DNA from: Mycolicibacterium helvum
GTDB lineage: Bacteria; Actinomycetota; Actinomycetes; Mycobacteriales; Mycobacteriaceae
Length of the DNA stretch: 64,000 bases
Assembly: GCF_010731895.1 (NCBI RefSeq)
Contig: NZ_AP022596.1
Span: forward strand, 1,178,001 to 1,242,000
Direction: 5' to 3'
This document shows, piece after piece, positions 35,667 to 45,700 of this stretch. How positions within the stretch are numbered: the stretch's first letter is position 1; each line of letters opens with the position of its first letter. A program made the position numbers and the translations under genes. The notes below the pieces were generated by a model. The model had not been told where the DNA came from and made no database searches. It worked only from the letters and a program-made list of their open reading frames with translations.

Positions 35667-36728
35667 TCATGCGGGCCGCGAAGAGGTCGGCCTGTCCTTC
35701 TTTTCCTCGTACATCAGTTCGTCAGCGCGGGCGAGCAATTCGTCGATGGTGTCGACGTCGGCTGAATTCACCTGCACCATGCCGATACTGGCCGATAGCA
35801 CATACGTCCGGTCGCTGTCTTGGTTGAACCGCTCGAAGGCATCGAGGAGACGATTCCGCAGCGTCGCCTGATCGCAATCGGGTTCGATGATCAAGACGCA
35901 GAACTCGTCGCCGCCGATGCGCGCGATGACGTCGAATTCGCGCAAGGTGCCGCTCAGCAGGTCGGCAACATCAGCCAGGAGGGCGTCCCCCATCTCGTGC
36001 CCCTGAGCGTCGTTGACCAGTTTCAGACCGTCGACGTCGAGGAACACCAGCAGACAGGAACTGCCCTGTCGTCGCGCGGCGTGCAACGCGGCATCCGATC
36101 TCAGATAGAAGCCCCGCCGATTGTTCAACCCGGTCAGCTCGTCGGTGATCGATAGCTTGTGGATCTCGTCGTTGGCCCGTTCGAGTTCGGCGGTCCTGTC
36201 CCGCACCCGCTGTTCCAGCTCGGAGTAGAGCTGCACATTCTCCATGGCGATGGAGGTCGAGTCGGCCAGCGCCTGCAACAGAAACACGTCCTGTTCGGTC
36301 GCGTGGCGCTGATAGGACCAGTAGTTGCCGATCGCCCCGATCGGGTCGACCTTGCGGATCGGGACCATGACCATACTTTTGACGAACGTGGGCCGGTAAG
36401 CCTCCCGCGGCACGCGCTCGTCGGCGTAGATGTCCGGAATCACCACGGCCTCGCGATGGTGCATCGCCCAGCCGCTGACACACTTCTCCAGGGGAAAGCG
36501 GCTGCCCTTCCACAGCGGTGCGATCGCGTACTCATCGGCGTAGTAACAGAACCCGTTGTCCTTGAGCACGAAGGACGCGCCGTCACAGCCGGTCAGCTCG
36601 CGCGCGGCAGTCCGCACGATCACCTGGATCTCGGGCAGGCTGCGCGCCAGCGACAGCTCCTGAACCGCACGCAGCAACCGCTCCATGCGTTGCATGTAGT
36701 CGCCGTCGATCGAGACTTCGACCGTCAT
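35667..36728 (-). CDS. GAF-GGDEF diguanylate cyclase
   Basis: This 353-residue soluble signalling protein has a GAF sensor domain (about 20-165, with GCDGASFVLKDNG and EKCVSGWAMHHREAVVIPDI), a short coiled linker (LYSELEQRVRDRTAELERAND) and a C-terminal GGDEF domain. The active-site loop is intact (RIGGDEFCV), and a product-inhibition I-site RxxD (REFD) lies five residues before it, so it should make cyclic di-GMP with feedback control. No EAL domain is present. The ATG at 36728 follows GGAGG. It converges with the Ohr-type gene, with only a few bases between stops. Confidence 0.9.
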   Translation of the reverse strand: MTVEVSIDGDYMQRMERLLRAVQELSLARSLPEIQVIVRTAARELTGCDGASFVLKDNGFCYYADEYAIAPLWKGSRFPLEKCVSGWAMHHREAVVIPDIYADERVPREAYRPTFVKSMVMVPIRKVDPIGAIGNYWSYQRHATEQDVFLLQALADSTSIAMENVQLYSELEQRVRDRTAELERANDEIHKLSITDELTGLNNRRGFYLRSDAALHAARRQGSSCLLVFLDVDGLKLVNDAQGHEMGDALLADVADLLSGTLREFDVIARIGGDEFCVLIIEPDCDQATLRNRLLDAFERFNQDSDRTYVLSASIGMVQVNSADVDTIDELLARADELMYEEKKDRPTSSRPA

Positions 36729-36874
36729 GAGCACCTCCGGCAGCCCCCCGCTGCCAAGGTCACAACTCATGTCGCTTCTTGACGGCAAGTCCGGGCAAAG
36801 TATAGGCCCACTACACCAGGGCGAGTGGCCATCGTCTGAACCTTTGCTCCACATGCTGATTGCGCAAATGCCGC

Positions 36875-37687
36875 CTACGAGAAGTGGGTGTGCGGCCGGG
36901 GCAGCGTTGTGCCGTCGACGGTGATCTCGAGCTTCTCGTTGTAGAAGGCAACCAAGTTCGCAATCGACGCAACCGCCGGTAACGGAGTGTCGTAGGTCCA
37001 GGCTAGATCGTTATGCAGCGCGTTGGCGACCCGCACCGACCAATACTGCGACGTCACGCCCTTGTAGGGACACAAGGTCTGGGTGTCCGCCGACTCGAGG
37101 TGCTCGAACGCGATGTCGGTGCGGTCGATGTAGTACCGCGTCGGCAGGCCGGTTTCGAACAGCAGCACGGGGCTCTCGGTGTCCGCCAGCAACACACCAT
37201 CCAGTTCGACTCTGACGTGGCGATGTGAGCGCAGTGCGTCCACCCGAACGTAGGGGTTGCGGGGGTGGCCGTAGATCGGCTCATCCTCCTCGAACCAGCT
37301 CAGCGCCGACCAGTCGAATCGCACAAATCCCGCGACCGGGCCATCACCATCGTCGAACACGCGCGCCGCCGAAGGGTGCGTGTCCGACTCGCCGGCCAGG
37401 GTGAACATCCGCGACGCGCCGAACTGCACGTGCTGCGGGTGGTCCTCGTCTAGCAAGAACTCGTCCCGGACGTCGGACCGCGGGATGTAGTACTGCGGGT
37501 GGTACGGGATCTCCCACACATAGCGGGCCGCCGTGGTGTCGAAAACGAGCTGGCTCCCGAGGTAGCCACGGACCCGCCGGGGCGACGGTTCAATACGGCC
37601 CCGGGTTGCGGCAACCTGCGGATAGTCGGTGACGGGCTGCTCGGATGCTGTACTCACGCTGGACTCCCTTGCCGTGGATGACGTCAC
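36875..37687 (-). CDS. DUF427 domain protein
   Basis: This 270-residue protein contains two related DUF427 units. The first holds GYLGSQLVFDTTAARYVWEIPYHPQYYIPRSDV; the second has RVELDGVLLADTESPVLLFETGLPTRYYIDRTDI and CPYKGVTSQYWSVRV. DUF427 proteins are common in actinobacteria, and their chemistry is unknown. It is a stand-alone gene between the cyclase and the FkbM methyltransferase genes. A run of Gly-coding/G-rich leader sequence (GGGGGGGTGAAGG) lies close upstream. Confidence 0.85.
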   Translation of the reverse strand: MTSSTARESSVSTASEQPVTDYPQVAATRGRIEPSPRRVRGYLGSQLVFDTTAARYVWEIPYHPQYYIPRSDVRDEFLLDEDHPQHVQFGASRMFTLAGESDTHPSAARVFDDGDGPVAGFVRFDWSALSWFEEDEPIYGHPRNPYVRVDALRSHRHVRVELDGVLLADTESPVLLFETGLPTRYYIDRTDIAFEHLESADTQTLCPYKGVTSQYWSVRVANALHNDLAWTYDTPLPAVASIANLVAFYNEKLEITVDGTTLPRPHTHFS

Positions 37688-37813
37688 CTTCCATGATGAC
37701 CAGCGCTGGGGGGGGTGAAGGGCACGGCGTCACGAAACCAATAGGACTGGTAACTGCCTGAGCGGATGGCATGAGTTGACTGACAGTGTTGACCTGAAAA
37801 TGCCTGAATAACG

Positions 37814-39046
37814 GTGATTTTGGCGAAACCTCGCGGGTTGCGCGGGCGATCTTCGCGCCGGCTGGCCGTCAATCTTTGTCGGCTCAAAGAAGACGGCACC
37901 ACGCTGCGACGCATGGTTATAGCCGGTTACCCGCCCCCTTCGCCCGCAGACCGGGTGACCGTCGCGCTCGCGTGCGCGCTACGCAAGGTGGTGTGGTGGC
38001 TGCGGACCCCGAAAGAATCCGTTCCTGTCGTCGAGAAAGTGCTTCGCGGCGGGCTTCTCATACCCGTCTTCGCGGCCTTGTCACTGCTGCTGCGCGCCCG
38101 CGCCCGGCTGGGCCACTCGGTCCAACTACCGGGCGGCACTGGGTTCGGCGCCACGCTGATGTGCCGTCTCCCCGACCTCATCGCCACCTATATTTGGGTC
38201 TTCCAGGAATGGGAACCAGACCTGACCCGCTTCATCACAAGCAGACTCCGCGACGGGGACGTGTTCGTCGATGTTGGCGCGAATATCGGCTACTACTCGC
38301 TGCTTGCCGCCAAATCGGTCGGTGACGGTGGCGGCGTCGTGGCTGTCGAAGCGTCACCGGCGATGTTCGACGATCTACGCCGCAACACTCTGGCCAATGA
38401 CCACGGCGATCGCATCCGCGAGGTGAACAAGGCGGCCGCCGCCAAATCGGGGACACTGACGGTCTTTGCCGGTCCACGACACAACGCCGGGATGTCGACC
38501 ACGCTGCCGACCCGCGGGCTGCATGTCGAGTCGACGGTCCAGGCATTGCCGCTCGACGAGATCCTGACGTTCCAGGAGATCACGTCGACGCGACTTATCA
38601 AGATCGATGTCGAGGGCGCCGAGCCCGACGTCCTGGCAGGGATGGGCAACCTGATCGGCTCGATGCGCCCCGATACGGAGATCGTCGTCGAACTTTCGCC
38701 GCGCTGGTGGCCCGACCGGCGGCTCCTGCCTCTGGACGTGCTCCGACCGTTTATCGACGCTGGCTTCAACGTCTACAGGATGAAGAACAGCTACTCTGCC
38801 TGGCGGTACTTGTGGCCCAACGAGGTAAGTGACGCAGTTCGACTGCGCAGTCCCCTGACCAGACGAGTATCGCGACTCGACCTCGTGCTGTCCCGCTACG
38901 ACGGCGACAGCCTGGCGATCGACGCGCGGACCGGCTACTGGCTCGCTGACGGACTCAGCAGAATTCGTACTGGACGTCCCAGAAGCCGGGCACTGGATTC
39001 CACCAGGTCGAGAAGTGGCCGCCCAGTGCGGGATTGGCGTCATTGA
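37814..39046 (+). CDS. FkbM-family methyltransferase
   Basis: This 410-residue protein has a SAM-binding core: motif I VFVDVGANIGYYSLLAAK, a motif II acidic end VVAVEASP, and the FkbM ending LIKIDVEGAEPDVLAGM. The first 110 residues are basic and hydrophobic (LIPVFAALSLLLRAR), perhaps for membrane association. The start is uncertain: GTG at 37814 or ATG at 37913. FkbM enzymes O-methylate sugars or polyketides, and in mycobacteria some act on glycolipid sugars. The last about 30 residues are Arg/Ser-rich and overlap the convergent secreted-protein gene, so they may be a non-native tail created by loss of an earlier stop. Confidence 0.85.
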   Translation: MILAKPRGLRGRSSRRLAVNLCRLKEDGTTLRRMVIAGYPPPSPADRVTVALACALRKVVWWLRTPKESVPVVEKVLRGGLLIPVFAALSLLLRARARLGHSVQLPGGTGFGATLMCRLPDLIATYIWVFQEWEPDLTRFITSRLRDGDVFVDVGANIGYYSLLAAKSVGDGGGVVAVEASPAMFDDLRRNTLANDHGDRIREVNKAAAAKSGTLTVFAGPRHNAGMSTTLPTRGLHVESTVQALPLDEILTFQEITSTRLIKIDVEGAEPDVLAGMGNLIGSMRPDTEIVVELSPRWWPDRRLLPLDVLRPFIDAGFNVYRMKNSYSAWRYLWPNEVSDAVRLRSPLTRRVSRLDLVLSRYDGDSLAIDARTGYWLADGLSRIRTGRPRSRALDSTRSRSGRPVRDWRH

Positions 39047-39290
39047 TCATTCCCTGCCCGCCGGTCCCCGGGATGAAGCCGGGCGGATCCCAGGTGATGG
39101 ACAGCGGGTCTCCCGGGGTCTCAGGGGTACAACCGATCTGTTTGAGGAAGTAACCGTCGGTGACCGACCATTCAGCGCTGGCCTGGTCGGGAGTGGGCGG
39201 TGGCGGTGCGGCATGCGCGACGCCCGCCGCAGCGGCGATCAGTGCGGCAGCTATACCTGTCGCCAGTGGCACGCGGCGTCGATATGGCAT
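38955..39290 (-). CDS. Small secreted protein, two cysteines
   Basis: This 111-residue protein has a Sec signal peptide (RRR, hydrophobic 8-24, cleavage near VAHA). The mature part contains WSVTDGYFLKQIGCTPETPGDPLSITWDPPGF and ends in VQYEFC, so its two cysteines may form a disulfide. The ATG at 39290 gives the signal peptide directly. The 3' third overlaps the FkbM gene in the opposite direction by 92 bp. No known family is recognised. Confidence 0.7.
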   Translation of the reverse strand: MPYRRRVPLATGIAAALIAAAAGVAHAAPPPPTPDQASAEWSVTDGYFLKQIGCTPETPGDPLSITWDPPGFIPGTGGQGMINDANPALGGHFSTWWNPVPGFWDVQYEFC

Positions 39291-39336
39291 CGCACCACGG
39301 TAGACCACACCGGGCCGTTCGACATGGCAATCGTAG

Positions 39337-41301
39337 TCAGCGGCGAACGTCGGGTGGCACCATGCCCGGCGTGCCCGCGGCGATCACCGCGCGGTTACGT
39401 TCCGCCACAACCGGAATCGGCATCTTGACCTTCCACCGGTCGTAGCTCAGGAAACCGTTGACCTCATTCTCGACGTCGGTGGTCTGCGTGTAGATGGCCG
39501 CAGACAGGCCGGTCCTGCGGACAATGTCCTCCAGTCTGCGGCTGACTTCGACGTAGCGATCGGTGAGGCGCGCAGGGCTGTCGGCCATCTCGTAGGCCTC
39601 CGGGCGACCCGGCCACCGATTGCCGTCGAGCACCAGCCCCAACCCGCCGTACTCACCGTCGACCCGAACCCGGTTGTCGGCGGGGATAGAGCCTTTCGAA
39701 TGTGCCTTCATCAGGTCATCGTGGATCTTGGGCTCGCCAGGACCGACATAGGTGTGATCGTCGTAGATATCCCCGGCCAGGGTATCGCCGCGCGACTTGC
39801 AGCAGTTCACCCCGCTGTTGGCGTCCACCATCCGGGTCGGGTCCGCGGCCTTCACCACGCCGGCGATCCGGGCGGTGTCGAACTCACCCCAGCCCTCGTT
39901 GAACGGCACCCAGCCGACGATCGACGTCACGCTGCGCAGCTGATCGATCATCGCCAGCAGCTCTTTTTCGAAGTTGGCCTTCGCAGCCGGAGTCGGCTCG
40001 GGGGCGGGACCCACCGGAATGGCGAGGGACACATCGAGCGAGGGCATGTCCTGCCACACCATCAATCCCAACTTGTCCGCCCAGTAGTACCACCGGGCAG
40101 GCTCGACCTTGCCGTGTTTGCGCACGAAGTTCATCCCGAGATCCTTGATCCGCATGAGATCAGACTTCAGCGCGTCATCGGTTGGCGCGGTGTAGATTCC
40201 GTCCGGCCAGTAGCCCTGGTCCAGCGGGCCGTGCAGGAAGGTGATCCTGCCGTTCAACGCGATGCGCGGCCTGCCCTGAGGATCGAACATGGTGCCGATC
40301 GTGCGCAGGCCGGCATAGCTGGAGACCGCGTCGACCACCTTGCCCGTCGGGCTCACCAGGGCGACCTGCAGGTCGTACAGGTATGGGTCGTCGGGAGTCC
40401 ACACGTGTGGCTTGCGGATCGGCAGGCGGATCGTGTCACCGGCCCCGGCGGACGCGACCGAGACCACCCGGCCGCCAGGCTCGGAGACGAACACCACGGT
40501 GCGCTGCCCCCTGGTGCCGGCAACCCGCGGCGTGACAGACATACTCGTCAAATCGGTGCTGATGTCGACCTTGTTGATGTAGGTGGCATGCACCGGCTCC
40601 ATCCACACCGTCTGCCAGATCCCTGACGCGCCGGTGTAGAACAGGCCCTCGGGGTCGTTGCGCTGTTTGCCGATTGGGAAGGGGGCGGCCTCGTTGCGGT
40701 CCTGGACCCGCACGGTGATCTCCTGGGCGCCCGGTCCCCGCAGCGCGTCGGTGATGTCGACGGTGAACTCGGTATAGCCGCCCTCGTGATGGGCGACCTG
40801 TTGGTTGTTGACCCAGACGGTGGCGATCTGATCCACGGCGCCGAAGTGCAGCAGCACATGTTGTCCCTGCCAGTTGCTCGGCAGCTTGACGACCTTGCGG
40901 TACCACATCTCGTCGTCGTGCCGCGCGATGCCGGACAAGGCCGATTCCACGGGGTACGGGACGAGGATCTGCTCACGGTAGGCCGCCGGGGGCGGCGGGG
41001 CCGCCAGGACCGTTCCTGCGGATCGACCCATATAGCCCCAGACCCCGTTGAGGTTCAGCCAGGCGGTCCGCGTCATCTGTGGCCGCGGGTAGTCGGGCAA
41101 CGCATTGTCGGGTCCCACCAAACTGGTCCACGGCGTGGGCAATAGCGCCGGCTTCGGATGCCACATGACCACCGCGTCGGCCGGCGGGCTTCCGATCATG
41201 GCAAAGGCCAACAGGCTCAATACAACTGCTGAGAAACGGCCGAGCCAGATGCGACGGCGGGGACGGTGCCGCCAAGGCGACAGCGCGATGTCGTCGCTCA
41301 C
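39337..41301 (-). CDS. Secreted glycoside hydrolase family 2 protein
   Basis: This 654-residue exported enzyme has an N-terminal signal (RRRIWLGRFSAVVLSLLAFAMIG, cleavage near ADA). It is followed by the GH2 sugar-binding domain (RYPYPVESALSGI-like region at IPYPVESALSG; WYRKVVKLP), an Ig-like domain, and a TIM barrel with the acid/base motif VPFNEGWGEFDTARI and a candidate nucleophile in VDGEYGGLG. It would cleave a beta-galactoside, glucuronide or mannoside outside the cytoplasm. The GTG at 41301 follows a GGGGGTGA site; the open frame continues upstream to 41517 but lacks homology-like composition. No sugar transporter is next to it. Confidence 0.85.
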   Translation of the reverse strand: MSDDIALSPWRHRPRRRIWLGRFSAVVLSLLAFAMIGSPPADAVVMWHPKPALLPTPWTSLVGPDNALPDYPRPQMTRTAWLNLNGVWGYMGRSAGTVLAAPPPPAAYREQILVPYPVESALSGIARHDDEMWYRKVVKLPSNWQGQHVLLHFGAVDQIATVWVNNQQVAHHEGGYTEFTVDITDALRGPGAQEITVRVQDRNEAAPFPIGKQRNDPEGLFYTGASGIWQTVWMEPVHATYINKVDISTDLTSMSVTPRVAGTRGQRTVVFVSEPGGRVVSVASAGAGDTIRLPIRKPHVWTPDDPYLYDLQVALVSPTGKVVDAVSSYAGLRTIGTMFDPQGRPRIALNGRITFLHGPLDQGYWPDGIYTAPTDDALKSDLMRIKDLGMNFVRKHGKVEPARWYYWADKLGLMVWQDMPSLDVSLAIPVGPAPEPTPAAKANFEKELLAMIDQLRSVTSIVGWVPFNEGWGEFDTARIAGVVKAADPTRMVDANSGVNCCKSRGDTLAGDIYDDHTYVGPGEPKIHDDLMKAHSKGSIPADNRVRVDGEYGGLGLVLDGNRWPGRPEAYEMADSPARLTDRYVEVSRRLEDIVRRTGLSAAIYTQTTDVENEVNGFLSYDRWKVKMPIPVVAERNRAVIAAGTPGMVPPDVRR

Positions 41302-41679
41302 GCTATTCACCCCCGGGCTAGAGACCAACCGTGGCGCACGCGCCCCTGCACGACCGTGTTTCTGCACAGCAAACGAACCGATCCAGTCGCGACACGAAGT
41401 GGTCCGGCGGTGCTCTGCGGGTTGGCGCGAGACTGACCGGGAAGATGCGATGCCGTACGCACTGTAACGAGTAAGATCCCAGTTCGCCACTACCTTCCAA
41501 CGTGTTTCGCACAGCAATGTTTCGATCGTCGACCTGGTTCGATCACTTCCTGCGGCTGGGGTTTACACCGCCATCACGGCCTCGGCTTTCACCCTGTCCC
41601 ACACACGAGATTCATAGCTTCCAGCAAACCCTGGGCGGCGTGTCGCAAACATGTCTGTCGGGTATGGCACCATCGCCAC
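41302..41679. other. Intergenic region between divergent genes, nothing clear
   Basis: About 380 bases separate the GH2 gene start from the CobW GTPase start. Promoters for both must lie here, but I see no Zur-box-like sequence, strong palindrome or additional gene. Confidence 0.4.
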
Positions 41680-42723
41680 GTGGTGTCACGGACTAGCGAC
41701 CGAGGGACGACGATCCCGGTCATCGCGCTCACCGGGTATCTGGGGGCGGGGAAGACCACATTGCTCAACCACGTGCTGCGCACCCCACAGGCCCGGATCG
41801 GCGTGGTAATCAACGACTTCGGAGAAATCAATGTCGACGCCGGGTTGATCAGCGGCCAGATCGACGAACCGGCGTCGATCGCTGGTGGCTGTATCTGCTG
41901 CTTGCCCGACGACGGCCAGCTGGACTCCGCACTGGCCCGGCTCGCCGACCCCAGGCTGCGGCTGGATGCCATCATCGTGGAAGCCAGCGGCCTCGCCGAT
42001 CCGGCGGCGCTGGCCCGCATCATCGGATTCAGCGAGATCGCCGGCGTCCGCGACGGCGGCGTTGTGGACGTGGTGGACGCCGTGCGACATTTCGACACCG
42101 TCGACTCCGGCGGCGGCGTGGCCCCCGCCCGGTATGGTGCGGCGACGTTGGTGGTGGTGAACAAACTCGATCAGATCCCGGACGCTCACCGCGACGCCAC
42201 GCTGCGACGTATCGAAGCCAGGGTGCGGGAACGCAATTCACGGGCCCATGTCATCGGTGCTACGAATGGGCAGATCGACCCGAACTTGCTGTACGACGTC
42301 GCCGCCGCGAACGATGCGACGGGCCAGCTGTCGTTTCGCGATGCGCTCTTCGACGAGCCGGTGAGCGCGCACGACCATGTGCATGCCGATTCGGTGACCG
42401 TGACCGCCGAGGGGGCCGTCGACCCCGAACAGCTCATGGAGCTGCTGGAGTTTCCGCCCGCGGGCGTGTACCGGATGAAGGGCGTTGTGGCAGTGCGTCA
42501 TCGGACCGGCGTCCGCGGCTACCTGGTCAATGTCGTGGGGCCTGCGGTCCATATCGCGCGCGGTGCCGCATCGTCGGGTGCGGAAAGCCATCTCGTCGCG
42601 ATCGGAACCCATTTCGACACCGAGCTCACGCGATCGCGGATGGCCGAGGCGCTGCGGATGGCGGACGGGCCGATATCGGCCACCGCGCAGCGGCGCTGGC
42701 AGCGCTACCTAGCAAGGAGCTGA
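41680..42723 (+). CDS. CobW/COG0523-family metallochaperone GTPase
   Basis: This 347-residue protein is a canonical COG0523 P-loop GTPase: Walker A TGYLGAGKTTLLNH, metal-binding GGCICCLPDD with the CxCC motif, NKLD base-recognition motif (VVVNKLDQIP), and a C-terminal CobW_C domain (VYRMKGVVAVRHRTGVRGYLVNVVG). Members insert or deliver metals such as zinc or cobalt. Unlike the MRF-type protein at 22308, all nucleotide and metal motifs are intact. The start is a GTG at 41680 or 41683. A strong hairpin follows the stop. Confidence 0.9.
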   Translation: MVSRTSDRGTTIPVIALTGYLGAGKTTLLNHVLRTPQARIGVVINDFGEINVDAGLISGQIDEPASIAGGCICCLPDDGQLDSALARLADPRLRLDAIIVEASGLADPAALARIIGFSEIAGVRDGGVVDVVDAVRHFDTVDSGGGVAPARYGAATLVVVNKLDQIPDAHRDATLRRIEARVRERNSRAHVIGATNGQIDPNLLYDVAAANDATGQLSFRDALFDEPVSAHDHVHADSVTVTAEGAVDPEQLMELLEFPPAGVYRMKGVVAVRHRTGVRGYLVNVVGPAVHIARGAASSGAESHLVAIGTHFDTELTRSRMAEALRMADGPISATAQRRWQRYLARS

Positions 42724-42727
42724 CAGC

Positions 42728-42763
42728 ACGGTGCCCCACCCTCTAGCGAGGATGGGGCACCGT
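42728..42763. terminator. Bidirectional terminator hairpin between convergent genes
   Basis: A 16-bp stem (starting ACGGTGCCCCA and ending TGGGGCACCGT) has one mismatch and a TAGC loop. It lies 5 bp after the CobW stop and 18 bp before the stop of the PGRS-C39 gene, so it can terminate both. Confidence 0.8.
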
Positions 42764-42780
42764 GGCGAATCAGCGTGTGG

Positions 42781-45700
42781 CTAGACCTTCTTCGATACGA
42801 AGATCGTCTCGAAACCGGTGGACTGCCAGGCGTTCATGAAGGCACCGATCGTGACGGGCTCGCCGTACGGATACTTCTTGACCCAGTTGCCGTCCGCGTC
42901 CTGGACCAGTTCGCCCTGGATCGGGTTCCCGCTGTCGTTGAGATAGACGATGCCATTCGCGGTATCCACCGCGACCACAACCACGCCGTGGTTGGGCTCC
43001 GTCCAATCGGGGATGCCATCGGTACTGCCCGCACAGTCACCCGTGGTGCACTGAACCGCTGCCCAGACCGTCTGGGAGTTGATCACGACGATCGCCGCAT
43101 TCCCGCGGGCGATATTCGCCTCGAGGTCGCGAAGCGCCTGTTGCCCCTCGGTGATCTTGTAGGACTGGACTTCCGCGTGAACTTCGTTGCCGTAGCGGTA
43201 GTTCAACAGTGCGGCGGTATCTGGGGCGTTGGCACCATCCGGGCTGTTCTCATCGATGTAGATCACCTTGCCCGGGTTGATGACGCTGTTGGTGGTCTTC
43301 GCGTAGTTGACGATCTCAGCTTCAGAGGGTTCTAGCTCCACGCTGCCGCGGAGTTGCCCCACCGCCATCGCGCCGGCCATCAGGATGCAGTTGCCATAGC
43401 TCTGCTTCACCCAGTACTTGGCATTGTCGGTATTCCCATAGAAGCCGTCCCCTGTGACCGTGACCGAAATCAAGGTAGAAGAGGTGTCGGGCTGGGCCAG
43501 CCCGACGGCAACAGCCCAGGAGTGCAACAGGTTCTGCACGTCGCCCAGCACTCCCGGCAGCCGCGCCCCGGCTCCGTTCTCCGCCGTGATGACAAACGAA
43601 TCAGTCATCCCCGGTTTCACCAGAGCCTGATTGACTTGGTAGGTGTAGCTGCCGTTCGCCTCGCGGGTGACCGTCCCGTACCTCGGTTGGGTGGTCACGG
43701 TGTAGGTGACACCGTAGCCGTTATTGCTGTAGGCGTTGACGTCGACACTGATCGGCTTGTTGGGCCCGTCACCCGCGCTGAGGCTGGTAAGTACCGCGGG
43801 CGAGGTGTTGAAGAAGATGTAGTTCAGCCGGCCGATGAAGTTATTCCATGTGGACTGCGGTGAGGGAAGTTGCGCCGCGGTGGCTTTCGACGCCACAGAT
43901 GTCGCGCCCGGTGTGGGCGGGGCGGGGATTCCGTTATCGCCGGCCGACCCTATATCGCCGTTCCTGGCTCTGCTGCCCGCAGGGTTGTCACGAACCGAGC
44001 CTTGACCGCCCTGACCCCCACTTCCGCCATAACCGCCGGTCTCCCGGCCCGCGCCGCCGTCGGCACCACCGTCGCCGCCGTCACCGCCCGTACCGCCGTC
44101 GGCTCCGTTAACGCCGCTGTAGCCCTTCCCGCCGGCGCCCCCGGTGCCACCTGCACCACCGGTGCCACCAATTCCGCTGACGCTGACGCTCGAGCCGGCC
44201 CCGCCATCGCCACCACGACCGCCGTTGCCGGCGACGCCGGCAACACCGCCGACCCCGTAGTACCGGTAGTCGGTGCCCACGACCGTCCGGCCACCGAAGC
44301 CACCGGAACCGCCTGCGCCGCCGGCGCCGCCCGCACCACCGTTTCCAGCGAACGCGGTGTTCGTCGCTGCCCCGCCGGCGCCGCCCGCCCCGCCATTGCC
44401 ACCGCGGCCGCCGTTACCGCCGGATGTGTAGAACTCGTCGTCGGCTGTGCCCTGGCCGAGGCCGCCGGCACCGCCAGCACCGCCGGCACCGCCGGCACCA
44501 CTCGCGCCCCAGCGGCCGTTCGATGGAGTGAAGAAGAAGTACCGTCCCGAACCGGGGTCGCCACCTTCCTGACCCCCGGCACCGCCGGCGCCCCCGTTGC
44601 CGCCGTCACCGCCGGGCTTGACTGGATCGTCGCTGTCTTTGATGTTGATTTGGTTGGCGCCGGATCCGCCGTCGCCACCTTTACCGCCCGCGCCGCTGTC
44701 ACCACCGTCGCCGCCGCGGCCGATGAACCAGCTGCCGTTGCCTCCGTTACCGCCGCTCCCCCCGGCCCCACCGGGCTTGCCGTCGGTGCCGTTAGGCGTA
44801 TCGCTCGGCGTGCCGTCGGGGTTCCTGATCGAGCCGTTGATGCCGTACAAGCCGTTTTGGCCCACACCCCCCCGCCCGCCACTGCCGCCGGCGCCGAGGA
44901 TCGACAGTCTGCCGACGTCACCACCGTCACCACCGTCACCACCGCCGTAGCCGCCGTCGCCGCCGCTGCCGCCGCTGCCCATCCAGAGCCCGCCATCGCC
45001 GCCGCCGCCACCCTTGCCGCCGGTAACGGGCGTGGTGCTGGTACGCGCGGCATCGCCGCCGCCACCACCTGACCCGCCGATAGCGAACAGCGACAACCGC
45101 CCTCCGTCACCGCCGTCACCGCCGTCACCGCCGTTGGTACCCACACCGCCGTAACCGCCCGCACCCGCGCGACCCGACAACGACACCAATCCGGTGTTGC
45201 CACCGGCGCCGCCGACACCGCCGTCAGCACCGACGCCGTAACCGCCGCCACCGGCGCCGCCTGCGCCGCCGTTCCCGTTCAGCAGTCCGCCAGTACCACC
45301 GCGGCCACCAGTACCGCCCTTGGCCCCCTGGGGAACAGGTCCACCGTTTGTTTGCGCGGCGCCACCCGCGCCGCCAGCCCCGCCGTTGCCGTATAGCCCG
45401 GCCGAGCCACCGTTGCCACCACGGATATGCCCTTCCAGAGACTGTGCGCCCGTACCGCCGGCACCACCGTTGCCCGTCACCAGGCCACCCGCGCCACCGT
45501 CGCCGCCGCGGCCACCGTTGAGCCCGAGCACGCCTGCACCGCCGGCACCACCGTTGCCGAACCAGCCTGCCGCGCCACCGTTTCCGCCGTTGAATCCGTT
45601 GCCGCCGTTACCGAGAATGCCGCCGTTGCCGCCGTTGCACGAAACCGCCGCCCCGCACGTACTTGCAGTCCAGGAGTAGCCGTTGCCAATGATGATGCCG

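Noticed and set aside
41518..41679. Zur control of the CobW GTPase at 41680
   Set aside because: I looked for a TGAAAAT-x-ATTTTCA-like box upstream and found none, so zinc regulation is not supported there.
43870..45251. Long open frames on both strands inside the PGRS region, Ala/Thr- or Pro-rich
   Set aside because: They are shadows of the GG-x repeats of the PGRS-C39 gene. No starts with ribosome binding sites or known motifs were seen.
43950..45700. Tandem short repeats that could be taken for a CRISPR array
   Set aside because: The repeats are degenerate GG-x codons in one continuous reading frame. There is no fixed repeat-spacer spacing and no cas gene.
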